Shown one piece after another: positions 8,906 to 16,345 of a stretch of DNA of 38,848 nt; position 1 is the first letter of the stretch; each line of letters opens with the position of its first letter. The position numbers and the translations under genes are program-made. Origin of the DNA: Methanolinea sp. UBA275 (GTDB taxonomy: Archaea; Halobacteriota; Methanomicrobia; Methanomicrobiales; Methanospirillaceae). The stretch covers positions 1-38,848 of the forward strand of contig DAWU01000035.1 of the NCBI GenBank assembly GCA_002506105.1. The letters are read 5' to 3'. The notes beneath the pieces are model-generated. The model was given only the letters and a program-made list of their open reading frames with translations. It was not told the origin of the DNA and did not search any database.

Positions 8906-9223
8906 TCAGTCAGGTCCTACACTCTTTGCTTTTTTCACCCTTTCTTTCGTGGAATATCCCGTGACTTCATCGAGATATCGCCGGAAACGCCGGTTGGTAT
9001 CAAGGATGACCTCATCGGTTGCACTGGTATCAGATACTGTACTGACAAGAAGTGTCTTCCCCTCCTTTCCGCATGAGACATCGAGCATTTTTAATGCCCC
9101 GTAGGTTATCCTGAAGTGTCCTGCGTCCATTCCTGGAACAACACCGAAGCATTCTTTCAGCTTGACACCTATGGTCTCCTGAAGATTCTTTGTATAACCC
9201 CGTTTTACCGGATATTCTTGCAT
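8906..9223 (-). CDS. Conserved hypothetical methanogen protein (possible DUF5611)
   Basis: This small soluble protein of 105 aa has no membrane segment or cysteine motif beyond C45 and C61 (approximate numbering). I recall similar small proteins in methanogens annotated DUF5611, but this assignment is from memory and unverified. The N-terminal half is mixed helix and strand (KECFGVVPGMDAGHFRITYG) and the C-terminus is basic and helical (DTNRRFRRYLDEV). The ATG at 9223 has no Shine-Dalgarno sequence. A TATA-like AACATATTT about 28 bases upstream suggests a leaderless transcript starting at or near the ATG. The gene diverges from the PAC2 gene and converges with leuS, leaving it as a single-gene unit. 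No function can be inferred from context. Confidence 0.72.
   Translation of the reverse strand: MQEYPVKRGYTKNLQETIGVKLKECFGVVPGMDAGHFRITYGALKMLDVSCGKEGKTLLVSTVSDTSATDEVILDTNRRFRRYLDEVTGYSTKERVKKAKSVGPD
8930..8935 (+). terminator. T6 tract after leuS
   Basis: Six T begin 27 bases after the leuS stop, inside the 3' coding end of the convergent gene. A U-tract of this kind is the usual archaeal intrinsic terminator. No strong hairpin precedes it. Confidence 0.35.
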
Positions 9224-9258
9224 AATACTTTTTTAGGTGTGTGAAATATGTTAATCTA
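9224..9258. promoter_or_regulatory. Compact divergent promoter region
   Basis: Thirty-five bases separate the two divergent starts. On the plus strand AATACTTTTTTA (9224-9235) lies about 28 bases before the ATG at 9259. On the minus strand AACATATTT (about 9246-9254) lies about 28 bases before the ATG at 9223. Both fit leaderless archaeal promoters, so the two core promoters would overlap head to head. Confidence 0.45.
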
Positions 9259-9987
9259 ATGTCATCCGATCCAGACAGTGATATTAAGATCTTCTCAAAG
9301 CCTCTTTCCAGCCAGGGCTCATCTGTTCTTATGGGATTCCCCGGGAGCGGGCTTGTGGGGAGCATCGCACTCCAGTACATGATCGATCAACTTGAATTTG
9401 AGCAGATCGGGAGCATCAACAGCAAGTATTTCCCCCCGCTTGCCATGATGAGCAAAGGGGTTGTCAACGTGCCCGTCCGTCTCTACGAGAAAGGTAATAT
9501 TGTCTCAATTATTGCTGATATCCCCATTCATCCGAATATATGCTATGAGGTTGCCAGCGGGATCATGGACTGGCTGGAACCATTCTCTGTCCGGGAAGTG
9601 GTTGCTATTGCGGGTATCATCACCAATGAACCGGAAAAGAGGGTTTTTGGGGTGGCAAGCAACGAACAAGCCCTTTCCCGGATTCAGGACTCCACCATCA
9701 TTCTCCCTGTCGGCAGCATCTCGGGAATTGCAAGCAGTATCCTTACTGAATGCAAGATCCGCGATATCGCAGGATACGGACTCCTCGGCGAGACCATCAA
9801 TGCCCCGGATCCAAGGGCGTCGGCAGCCGCAATTGAGGTCCTCAAGAAGATGTATGACCTTGACCTTGACGTGCAGCCATTGATCGAACAGGCCGAAGAA
9901 ATTGAGTCAACGATGCAAAAACTGGCCGAACAGGTGAAGACTGCCGAGACCATGCCAAAAAAAGAGCAGCTTCCCATGTACGGGTGA
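9259..9987 (+). CDS. PAC2 family protein (proteasome assembly chaperone-like)
   Basis: This 242-aa soluble protein belongs to the PAC2 superfamily, related to eukaryotic proteasome assembly chaperone 2. Family signatures include LMGFPGSGLVGSIALQYMI near the N-terminus, then a central segment VVAIAGIITNEPEKRVFGVA and GYGLLGETINAPDPRASAAA. The last 45 residues are helical and probably coiled-coil (EQAEEIESTMQKLAEQVK). Archaeal members are thought to be chaperone- or adaptor-like, but the client is not established. I chose ATG 9259 because a TATA-like element lies about 28 bases upstream; a GTG at 9241 has AGGTG too close. The DUF473 gene begins 5 bases after the stop, so the two form an operon. 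Confidence 0.88.
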   Translation: MSSDPDSDIKIFSKPLSSQGSSVLMGFPGSGLVGSIALQYMIDQLEFEQIGSINSKYFPPLAMMSKGVVNVPVRLYEKGNIVSIIADIPIHPNICYEVASGIMDWLEPFSVREVVAIAGIITNEPEKRVFGVASNEQALSRIQDSTIILPVGSISGIASSILTECKIRDIAGYGLLGETINAPDPRASAAAIEVLKKMYDLDLDVQPLIEQAEEIESTMQKLAEQVKTAETMPKKEQLPMYG

Positions 9988-9992
9988 TACAG

Positions 9993-10385
9993 ATGAAATG
10001 CTTTGCATTAACCGGGATCGGCCCACAGGTGATCAGAGAACTCCAGGAAGGAAAGGCCAGGACCCTGGAACTACAGAGTACGCATAATGTGGTGACCCTT
10101 GCCGGAATACCTGCCGGATCGCTGGTATTCATGACTGCGGTGGACATGGAAGATCTCTCCCCGGGGGATTCTGGGATCATCGTGGAAATAATTGCGGTGA
10201 GCATTACCATGAAAAGGATAATGGAATATGCGCAAGGCCTCCATTATGAAGAGCGTGAACGCATGTCCGCACGAATTAAAGTAAAATGTGCAGGATCATC
10301 GACTGTCAAGAGCGTGACGTTTGAAGGGATGATACAGCCCATTACCGTCGAAGTGCTGAAATCTGCATGCTATCATGCGGGATAA
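9993..10385 (+). CDS. DUF473 family protein
   Basis: This 130-aa soluble protein resembles the DUF473 family, which is largely restricted to methanogens and has no assigned biochemical role. Visible features are MKCFALTGI at the start, a central beta-rich segment AGSLVFMTAVDMEDLSPGDSGI, and a C-terminal VTFEGMIQPITVEV strand pair. The ATG at 9993 is preferred to an in-frame GTG at 9984 because GGGTGA, which overlaps the stop of the PAC2 gene, lies about 5 bases upstream. It is translationally linked to the PAC2 gene. A T6 stretch at 10414-10419 probably ends the transcript. The family name is from recognition, not a search. Confidence 0.82.
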   Translation: MKCFALTGIGPQVIRELQEGKARTLELQSTHNVVTLAGIPAGSLVFMTAVDMEDLSPGDSGIIVEIIAVSITMKRIMEYAQGLHYEERERMSARIKVKCAGSSTVKSVTFEGMIQPITVEVLKSACYHAG

Positions 10386-10413
10386 CGAGTGCCTGAAATT
10401 TCCCCCTGATATC

Positions 10414-10419
10414 TTTTTT
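10414..10419 (+). terminator. T6 tract after the DUF473 gene
   Basis: Six T occur about 28 bases after the DUF473 stop, in a pyrimidine-rich spacer. The tract fits a U-tract terminator for the PAC2-DUF473 operon. No clear stem is seen. Confidence 0.35.
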
Positions 10420-10481
10420 CCCCGAGTAGTATCCAGTGTTGGCACTTTCACCAACTCGCCCGGGTATTGTCCGGGGATAAG

Positions 10482-10493
10482 AAATATTTATTT
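10482..10493 (+). promoter_or_regulatory. TATA box of the TPR membrane protein gene
   Basis: AAATATTTATTT is a strong archaeal TATA-like element. Its centre lies about 36 bases before the ATG at 10524, which predicts a leader of only about ten bases. Confidence 0.5.
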
Positions 10494-10523
10494 CAATGCC
10501 TGAATGTAAATATAACGTGCATC

Positions 10524-11042
10524 ATGCCCGACGCTCAACTCTTCAATCGTGGAATTGATGATCCCAAGCTCTGGAAGAGATCGGGAAATGAACTATTCAA
10601 GAGAGGATTATACAAGATTGCACTGAAATTTTATGCCAGGGCAATTGAGCTGAATCCCGGTTTCATCGAGGCATGGAACAACCTGGGACTTTCATTTCTG
10701 AAGATTGGGAAGATCGAAGAGGCCAGACGGTGTAATGAAAAAGTCAGAGAACTGAAACATATCTCGGGGGGATCCCAAAAAGATGCTCACGCTCCTGCTG
10801 GCAGAGAGGATCGTCCTCTGTATTCTTTCAAAACGTCGAAGTCACAAACCCTGATGAATGACAATTTCTGGTATGCATTCTGTATTGCTATCCTAATCGG
10901 TATATGCCTTGTAATCCTGAATATGAACAACCCGATTGATACCCAGCTCCAGACCCTGGGATATATCCTTGGTCTCTCTGCACTGTGTTTTATCGTACTA
11001 TTCCTGCTCCTGCAATACGCACTCCAAATCCAAAAAAAATGA
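10524..11042 (+). CDS. Membrane-anchored tetratricopeptide repeat protein
   Basis: The 172-aa protein has two TPR units at about 17-50 and 51-84 (GNELFKRGLYKIALKFYARA, then WNNLGLSFLKIGKIEEARRC). A polar linker rich in basic residues follows (about 85-112). It ends with two hydrophobic helices at about 115-133 and 145-167 and a short basic tail QIQKK, so both ends are likely cytoplasmic. TPRs mediate protein-protein contacts, and this looks like a membrane-tethered adaptor. The ATG at 10524 is preferred to an upstream in-frame GTG at 10467 because a strong TATA box lies between them. The gene is probably monocistronic; tRNA-Arg follows on the same strand. Confidence 0.82.
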   Translation: MPDAQLFNRGIDDPKLWKRSGNELFKRGLYKIALKFYARAIELNPGFIEAWNNLGLSFLKIGKIEEARRCNEKVRELKHISGGSQKDAHAPAGREDRPLYSFKTSKSQTLMNDNFWYAFCIAILIGICLVILNMNNPIDTQLQTLGYILGLSALCFIVLFLLLQYALQIQKK

Positions 11043-11108
11043 CGTTTTTCCTTCGGGTCCAAAAGAACGATTAATTATCCCCAGATCCAATAGTATACTA
11101 GGAAAATG

Positions 11109-11183
11109 GGGCTTGTGGCTTAGCCAGGATAGAGCGCCGGGCTTCTAACCCGGATGTCGAGGGTTCGAATCCCTCCAGGCCCG
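11109..11183 (+). tRNA. tRNA-Arg (TCT)
   Basis: A complete cloverleaf of 75 nt is visible. The acceptor stem is GGGCTTG with CAGGCCC. The anticodon stem CCGGG/CCCGG holds the loop CTTCTAA with anticodon TCT, which reads AGA/AGG. The T arm is GAGGG TTCGAAT CCCTC. The discriminator base is G and CCA is not encoded. No intron is present. An AT-rich ATTAATTAT at about 11070-11078 is suitably placed as promoter. Confidence 0.96.
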
Positions 11184-11240
11184 TCACGCAGCTCTCATAT
11201 CCAGCAGATCTCACATCCCTGGATTCTCAGCATCGGACAC

Positions 11241-11250
11241 TATTTTTATA
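11241..11250 (+). promoter_or_regulatory. TATA-like element before the small coiled-coil gene
   Basis: TATTTTTATA stands about 30 bases before the GTG at 11276 and 42 before the ATG at 11288, in a spacer after tRNA-Arg. It supports transcription of the small downstream gene. Confidence 0.45.
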
Positions 11251-11287
11251 ACGCTGGGGTGATACCATCCTGAGAGTGAATGCAGCC

Positions 11288-11536
11288 ATGCCAGACAGGT
11301 GTATCCAGGCAGATAATGTAATTTCACATGCAATGGCCGATATAGAGAGCGCTTTTTTTGATATTGAGAGTATCAAGAATGATATCAGGAATATCCAGTT
11401 TGATCTCTCGGAGCTTGACACGAAATTGTATGAGGTCACCGAGCGTATGAAAGAGATACAGGGCGCTCTGGGTTTTATATGTCAGAGGACGCAGGGATCC
11501 GGTGAAGGCGACCCTCACAGGTCGTTAAAACTGTGA
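11288..11536 (+). CDS. Small coiled-coil protein, hypothetical
   Basis: This 82-aa protein has no recognised family. Residues 12-60 form a near-continuous heptad-like helix (HAMADIESAFFDIESIKNDI, then FDLSELDTKLYEVTERMKEI) with isoleucine, phenylalanine and leucine spaced as in a coiled coil. The tail is polar with one cysteine at about residue 65. A TATA-like element lies upstream and GTGA precedes the ATG at a workable distance; an in-frame GTG at 11276 would add four residues. The gene stands alone between tRNA-Arg and the convergent end of the RNA polymerase operon. The composition is protein-like rather than random, so I consider it real but of unknown function, perhaps an oligomerising adaptor. 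Confidence 0.6.
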   Translation: MPDRCIQADNVISHAMADIESAFFDIESIKNDIRNIQFDLSELDTKLYEVTERMKEIQGALGFICQRTQGSGEGDPHRSLKL

Positions 11537-11631
11537 AGAACCAAAAACGTGGATTCATGTGCCGGAGTAGTGCAATTCCAGGAAGAAAGTCCCCTGAGTC
11601 CATATCGTGAAACGTAAGAAAAAAACTCATT

Positions 11632-11657
11632 CAACCTGGAGAATCCCGACCAGGTTG
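11632..11657. other. Perfect 8-bp inverted repeat (hairpin)
   Basis: CAACCTGG (11632-11639) and CCAGGTTG (11650-11657) pair perfectly across a ten-base loop. It lies in the 240-base spacer between the convergent small coiled-coil gene and nusA. It may be a terminator-like stem or part of a structured RNA. No long T-run follows on either strand. Confidence 0.55.
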
Positions 11658-11696
11658 TACTATTAATCCCTTTCCCGAAACCTCCCATCGGATATG

Positions 11697-11741
11697 ATTT
11701 GATACAATACCAAGAAGGAAATCTTCGTTGCGGTATCAAAT
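11697..11741. other. Perfect 9-bp inverted repeat in nusA 3' spacer
   Basis: ATTTGATAC (11697-11705) pairs with GTATCAAAT (11733-11741) across 27 bases. The loop contains a smaller AAGA/TCTT pairing. It begins 36 bases after the nusA stop in the direction of nusA transcription, so it would sit in the 3' untranslated region of the RNA polymerase operon. Confidence 0.5.
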
Positions 11742-11776
11742 ATACCAGGGATTATGAACCGGAATAGAAAAGAGGG

Positions 11777-12223
11777 TTATTCCACCTGGTTATTGACCAG
11801 GACCACATCACTGATGTTATGCTGGCGCTGTGCAAGTTTCTTTGCTTTGAAAATATTCTTACCCTCTTTCCCGATTGCAAGGCCACGGTCCTCGTCCCTG
11901 ACCTCCACCTGTGCAACCGGGCTGTCTTCATCTCCTTCGAAGACCACTGATGTCACCTTTGCCGGGAGGAAACAGTTGCGCAGGAACTGATCAGGTGTGG
12001 TTGCATACTCCACCACTTCGATCTTCTTCCCCATGACCTCCATAGCCTTCTTGATGCTCGAACCACTCTTGCCGATAGCAAGACCCATCTCACCGGGATT
12101 GATCACAAATATGATCCGGTTGTTTCGATCATCGATTACACAGTCCCTGCTCCCTGCACCTGTGAGTTTCTCAAACTGGGAGATCAGGCGCATACAGTCC
12201 TCATTGAGTAACACTTCAGCCAT
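11777..12223 (-). CDS. nusA: Archaeal NusA-like KH-domain transcription factor
   Basis: Archaeal NusA consists essentially of the two KH RNA-binding domains of bacterial NusA and is linked to transcription elongation or termination. This 148-aa protein shows both GxxG loops: AIGKSGSS at about 50-57 and AIGKEGKN at about 120-127. The length is usual for the archaeal form. The ATG at 12223 lies 5 bases after the rpl30e stop, with GAGGG inside the rpl30e end as ribosome binding site. An in-frame TTG overlapping that stop is possible but less likely. It is the last gene of the RNA polymerase operon here. In many archaea rps12, rps7 and elongation factor genes follow; none does here. Confidence 0.95.
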   Translation of the reverse strand: MAEVLLNEDCMRLISQFEKLTGAGSRDCVIDDRNNRIIFVINPGEMGLAIGKSGSSIKKAMEVMGKKIEVVEYATTPDQFLRNCFLPAKVTSVVFEGDEDSPVAQVEVRDEDRGLAIGKEGKNIFKAKKLAQRQHNISDVVLVNNQVE

Positions 12224-12228
12224 GGTAT

Positions 12229-12519
12229 TCAAGCCCTCTTCAGACTGAGGATGTCAGATTCACCAGGGCTGATAATGGCAAGTGCGCTGACCATGAATGG
12301 TTTTCCGCACGCTTTCCCCAGCTGGACACTGGATCCTTCAAACGTGTAAATGAAGACGTTTTCTTTGGATTTGAGCATTTCTTTGAAATTTTCAGGGCAG
12401 TTCCCGGCCACAACCACCATCTTGGCCTTGCCGTCATCAATGCACTGCGAGGTCAGGTTCTGACCCAGCAGGACCTCTCCTGTTTTTATGGCTCTTCGTA
12501 AAGAAGCATTAAAATCCAT
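12229..12519 (-). CDS. rpl30e: Ribosomal protein L30e
   Basis: This is a 96-aa member of the L7Ae/L30e RNA-binding family and a large-subunit ribosomal protein in archaea and eukaryotes. Recognisable parts are the N-terminal helix ASLRRAIKTGEVLLGQN, then AKMVVVAGNCPENFKEML and the C-terminal GKACGKPFMVSALAI. Position between rpoA2 and nusA is the conserved archaeal arrangement, which separates it from the kink-turn protein L7Ae. The ATG is preceded by AGGAG at good distance. It starts 10 bases after the rpoA2 end, and nusA follows with a short spacing, so the chain is translationally coupled. Confidence 0.94.
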   Translation of the reverse strand: MDFNASLRRAIKTGEVLLGQNLTSQCIDDGKAKMVVVAGNCPENFKEMLKSKENVFIYTFEGSSVQLGKACGKPFMVSALAIISPGESDILSLKRA

Positions 12520-12529
12520 TACAATTCTC

Positions 12530-13693
12530 CTAGTTCAAGGGTTTTGCAATTAATTTCACGTCACCGGTGCCAAGCTGAATCGGCTGGCCGACGATCACAT
12601 TCTCGGTTACTCCCGACAATTCATCCACTTCGTTGGCCACCGCCGCATCGAGCAGGTGATTCACTGTCACCTCGAACGCGGCGCGGGAGAGGACACTCTC
12701 CTTCTCTCCGGCAATCCCGTGCCGGCCAATCTGCTTGACTTCTCCTTCCATGCACATCATGTCAGCAACAAGCATGATATGCCGAACATCGACGAGGATA
12801 CCCTGTTCATTCAGTGTCGAGAGAGCCTCGTGGATGATGGCATTCCTGGCCGCTTCAATACCCAGCACCTGGGCGCACTCGCTGATGTTGTTGGTGCGGG
12901 TCCTTGTGGTATCCACACCCTCAACTTCAAACACGTCTTTAAGGTTGGAGCCTTCAGTATAAAGGATATACTCTCCGCTCTCCTTCCTGACCACTACACG
13001 CTCGATATCATCGATGCCCTGGACAATCACATTGCGCACATGCTCTGCGAGCTGGAACAGGTTCTGATAACTTTCCCTGTCTTTCGGCATGAAAAGCATT
13101 GTGGAGCCTTTCTCATCCATTTCGTGGTCGAAATCTCGATAGTGGCGGCGGTCACGGATTTTGCGCGGGGCGATCTCCACGATATCCGCGATCGCAATCT
13201 TTCTCTTATCGCAGACCTGGGGATTCAGCTGTACGACAATCTGCATGTTCTCCATGTCGATGACAATATCCCCGAATTCGTGCAGGGGTGCGGCTTCTAT
13301 CTGCCAGCTCACTTCCCTTGCCCTATCCCTGTCATCCGCATACTCTTCCTGGAGATAGATCGTCATGGTAGGGGTGCTCGGCTCCTTCCGCGCGTCCATG
13401 ATCTCGATGAGCCTTGGAAGACCGAGCGTGACGTTGATCTCAGCCACTCCTGCATAGTGGAAAGTACGCATGGTCATCTGGGTGCCTGGCTCCCCAATTG
13501 ACTGGGCAGCAATAATACCAACCGCCTCGCATGCCTCGATGCGGGTACTCAAGTATTCTTTAATAACCCGCTCGAGGATCGTGGCAAACTGTTCTTTTGT
13601 GATATCGCGGTTTTCAATGAAGGATCGTAGTTGCTGTTTGGTCTTTACCGGGAGATCAGCACTCTCTAACTGCTCAATAAATTCGGGTCGCAT
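12530..13693 (-). CDS. rpoA2: DNA-directed RNA polymerase subunit A''
   Basis: This is the C-terminal portion of the largest polymerase subunit (equivalent to the bacterial beta' C-terminus), encoded separately from A' as usual in archaea. The 387-aa protein contains the trigger-loop region early (EAVGIIAAQSIGEPGTQMT, about 58-76; MRTFHYAGVAEINVTLG just after) and the jaw and cleft segments. Near the C-terminus RHGIAGEKESVLSRAAFEVT closes the cleft region. The start codon lies 1 base after the A' stop, and its ribosome binding site GAGGAGGTG is formed by the last codons of rpoA1, indicating coupled synthesis of the two halves. No insertion or missing motif was noticed. Confidence 0.97.
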   Translation of the reverse strand: MRPEFIEQLESADLPVKTKQQLRSFIENRDITKEQFATILERVIKEYLSTRIEACEAVGIIAAQSIGEPGTQMTMRTFHYAGVAEINVTLGLPRLIEIMDARKEPSTPTMTIYLQEEYADDRDRAREVSWQIEAAPLHEFGDIVIDMENMQIVVQLNPQVCDKRKIAIADIVEIAPRKIRDRRHYRDFDHEMDEKGSTMLFMPKDRESYQNLFQLAEHVRNVIVQGIDDIERVVVRKESGEYILYTEGSNLKDVFEVEGVDTTRTRTNNISECAQVLGIEAARNAIIHEALSTLNEQGILVDVRHIMLVADMMCMEGEVKQIGRHGIAGEKESVLSRAAFEVTVNHLLDAAVANEVDELSGVTENVIVGQPIQLGTGDVKLIAKPLN

Positions 13694-13694
13694 C

Positions 13695-16334
13695 TCACAC
13701 CTCCTCTTTTAAGATGCTCTCTACGATTCCTTTCACATCGACAGGATCACCAAAACTGCTTTTCATGGGATCTGTACCATCTTCACCATAACGGAACTGG
13801 ATGATTCGTCCCCCCGTTGACCGGACAGTTCCGTCATACCCTACCTTGAGATCCTGGAGTGCATTGATCATCCTGCGCTGCAGATACCCGCTCTGGGATG
13901 TCCTGACCGCAGTGTCCACAAGACCCTCGCGACCACCAATGGCATGGAAGAAGAATTCGGTGGGGTTCAGGCCTGACTTGTAACTATGCGTAATGAAGCC
14001 ATGGGCATCTGACCCGCGATCTCCCTTTTTATAATGGGGAAGCGTGCGGTCGTCATACCCTCGCATGATACGCTCTCCACGGACAGACTGCTGCCCGACA
14101 CAACCTGCCATCTGTGTGAGGTTCAGCATGGATCCCCTTGCCCCGGAGACTGCCATGACGACTGCGCTGTTGCCGAGACCGAGATGCCTGCCTGCGATCT
14201 CACCGGTGCGGTCACGGGCTTTCCCGAGAACCTGCATGATCTGCATCTCGAGAGTCTCTTCAGGGGTTCTACCGGGCATTGCCTCGAGCTGCCCGTCCTC
14301 ATATATCTTGATACGGCGCTGGACATCATTGACCGCACTGGTGAGCACTTCGTCGATCTGCCCGTATTCGGTCTTTGAGAGATCTTCGTCATCGATTCCG
14401 AAAGAGAACCCGTACATCATGATGGCACGAATCGAGAGGTGCGTAATGTCGTCGATGAACTCCGCCGCTCTCTTCATCCCGTACTGCCGGATGATACGGT
14501 TCACGATCTGACCATCAAAAGCCCCTATAGCCTTCTTGTCAATGGTCCCCGATTCAAGCCTCCCGTCAATGATCCGGACATAGGCATCGCGTTCACATGT
14601 CTCCCTCTTGCAGGTCTCGCAATTCTGGCAGGAACTCGCCCGGAACACCATGTTCATCTCCTTGGGAAGAATCTCAGAGAAGACCTGCTTATTGCTCCAG
14701 TATTTCACCCCATTTTCCTCTTTACCGGGCTCCGGGAGGTGTTGGATGTCAATATGTTTCAGGAGATAGAGGGTCTCTTCCTTGGTGTGCCACTGAAGCT
14801 GGTTCGTGAGCATGAAGATGCCAGAGACGTGATCATGGATCCCCCCAATGATGGGCCCTCCGAATCTTGGCGAAAGGATGTTCTCCTCCACTGCCACGAG
14901 AATGGCAGCTTCGGCCCTCGCTTCCTCAGTCTGGGGAATGTGGAGGTTCATCTCATCGCCGTCAAAATCCGCGTTGTATGGTGGGCAGACGGCGGGATTC
15001 AGCCTGAAAGTCCGGCCGTCCATCACTTTTACCCGGTGGGCCATGATGCTCATCCGGTGAAGGGAGGGTTGCCGGTTGAAGAGGACGATGTCGCCATCCC
15101 GGATCTGCCGCTCGACGGTCCAGCCTGGCTCAATCATCTCGACTACTGTCTCAAGGTTCCCTTCGGCAAGACGGATACGTCTCTTGTCAGGCCGGATCAC
15201 ATAGTTTGCTCCGCATGGCTGGGTGAGGCTCGATCTGAACGGGCCATACCTCACCATCTGCTTCAGTTCTTCGATATTGAACGGATTTGCCTGGACCGGG
15301 ATGGTCATCTCATTGGCAACAGCCAGCGGTATGCCAACCTCAATTACGCTCAGGTTGGGATCCGGCGAGATGACCGTTCTTGCAGAGAAATTAACCCTCT
15401 TCCCTGACAGCGACCCCCTGAATCTTCCATCCTTGCCTTTCAGCCTCTGTGAGAGCGTCTTGAGTGGCCGTCCGCTCCGGTGCCTCGCGGGAGGACACCC
15501 TGCTACCTCGTTGTCAAGGTACGTAGTGACGTGATACTGCAGGAGTTCCCAGAGATCCTCGATGATTAGTTGTGGTGCTCCGGCATCCTGGTTCTCTTTA
15601 AAGCGCTGGTTGATCCTGATGATATCCACAAGCTTATGGGTGAGGTCGTCTTCGGATCTCTGCCCGTTCTCAAGGATGATGGATGGGCGCATCGTGACAG
15701 GAGGCACAGGGAGTACCGTGAGCACGGTCCACTCCGGCCGTGCCACATCGGGGTTGATCCCCAGGTGGCGCAGGTCCTCATCAGGGATCTTTTCGAGGCG
15801 GGCTCGTATATCAGCAGGAGTTAGCTTGTGCTCGATCTTCTTGCCATCATCAACGAAGATCTCGGAGAACGTGGTGGGTTTTTCAAAGTTGATCTTGAGC
15901 TGCTGTTCACCACAGTGCGGGCACAGCCTCTCTTTTTTGATGTCTTTTTCAGAGAGAACATCTCCGGTGAGATCATCTTCTGTGCCCACTACTTTCTCTA
16001 TCTCTTCAGGGGAGAGGAGGAGGCGGCTGCAGCTCCGGCAGGTTACGCGGAGGAGCTTCCGGATTAACCGGGTATACCCGACGTGGATAACAGGCTTTGC
16101 GAGCTCGATGTGGCCGAAATGCCCGGGGCATTCGCTGGCCTTCTGGTCGCAGGTCTTGCACCGCAGGCCCGGGTCAATCACCCCGAGATTCAGATCCATC
16201 AGACCCTGGGGATACGGGAAGCCGTCATCGTCATACGTATCTGCCCATATGATCTTTCGCACGCTCATGGTCCGAATCTCCTTTGGGGAAAGGAGTCCGA
16301 ATTCGATCTTTCCTATTCTCTTTGGGCTGGGCAT
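13695..16334 (-). CDS. rpoA1: DNA-directed RNA polymerase subunit A'
   Basis: This is the N-terminal portion of the largest subunit and carries the catalytic centre. The 879-aa protein has the clamp zinc site C59-x2-C62, C69 and H72 (CDQKASECPGHFGH) and a second zinc pair set C99/C102 with C138/C141. The active-site magnesium loop is NADFDGDEM at 454-462 with D456, D458 and D460. The bridge-helix region follows, with GARGSMLNLTQMAGCVGQQ and the GREGLVDTAVRTSQSGYLQR segment that normally marks the A'/A'' junction. The ATG has GGAGGT upstream and lies 11 bases after the B' gene. All catalytic residues appear intact. Confidence 0.98.
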   Translation of the reverse strand: MPSPKRIGKIEFGLLSPKEIRTMSVRKIIWADTYDDDGFPYPQGLMDLNLGVIDPGLRCKTCDQKASECPGHFGHIELAKPVIHVGYTRLIRKLLRVTCRSCSRLLLSPEEIEKVVGTEDDLTGDVLSEKDIKKERLCPHCGEQQLKINFEKPTTFSEIFVDDGKKIEHKLTPADIRARLEKIPDEDLRHLGINPDVARPEWTVLTVLPVPPVTMRPSIILENGQRSEDDLTHKLVDIIRINQRFKENQDAGAPQLIIEDLWELLQYHVTTYLDNEVAGCPPARHRSGRPLKTLSQRLKGKDGRFRGSLSGKRVNFSARTVISPDPNLSVIEVGIPLAVANEMTIPVQANPFNIEELKQMVRYGPFRSSLTQPCGANYVIRPDKRRIRLAEGNLETVVEMIEPGWTVERQIRDGDIVLFNRQPSLHRMSIMAHRVKVMDGRTFRLNPAVCPPYNADFDGDEMNLHIPQTEEARAEAAILVAVEENILSPRFGGPIIGGIHDHVSGIFMLTNQLQWHTKEETLYLLKHIDIQHLPEPGKEENGVKYWSNKQVFSEILPKEMNMVFRASSCQNCETCKRETCERDAYVRIIDGRLESGTIDKKAIGAFDGQIVNRIIRQYGMKRAAEFIDDITHLSIRAIMMYGFSFGIDDEDLSKTEYGQIDEVLTSAVNDVQRRIKIYEDGQLEAMPGRTPEETLEMQIMQVLGKARDRTGEIAGRHLGLGNSAVVMAVSGARGSMLNLTQMAGCVGQQSVRGERIMRGYDDRTLPHYKKGDRGSDAHGFITHSYKSGLNPTEFFFHAIGGREGLVDTAVRTSQSGYLQRRMINALQDLKVGYDGTVRSTGGRIIQFRYGEDGTDPMKSSFGDPVDVKGIVESILKEEV

Positions 16335-16345
16335 GACACTACCTC

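Noticed and set aside
12656..13501. Long plus-strand open frame of 281 codons opposite rpoA2
   Set aside because: It is the antisense shadow of a strongly conserved polymerase gene, with cysteine- and histidine-rich text lacking any family pattern or ribosome binding site.
14439..15407. Plus-strand open frame of 322 codons opposite rpoA1
   Set aside because: It is an antisense shadow of rpoA1 with no recognisable domain.
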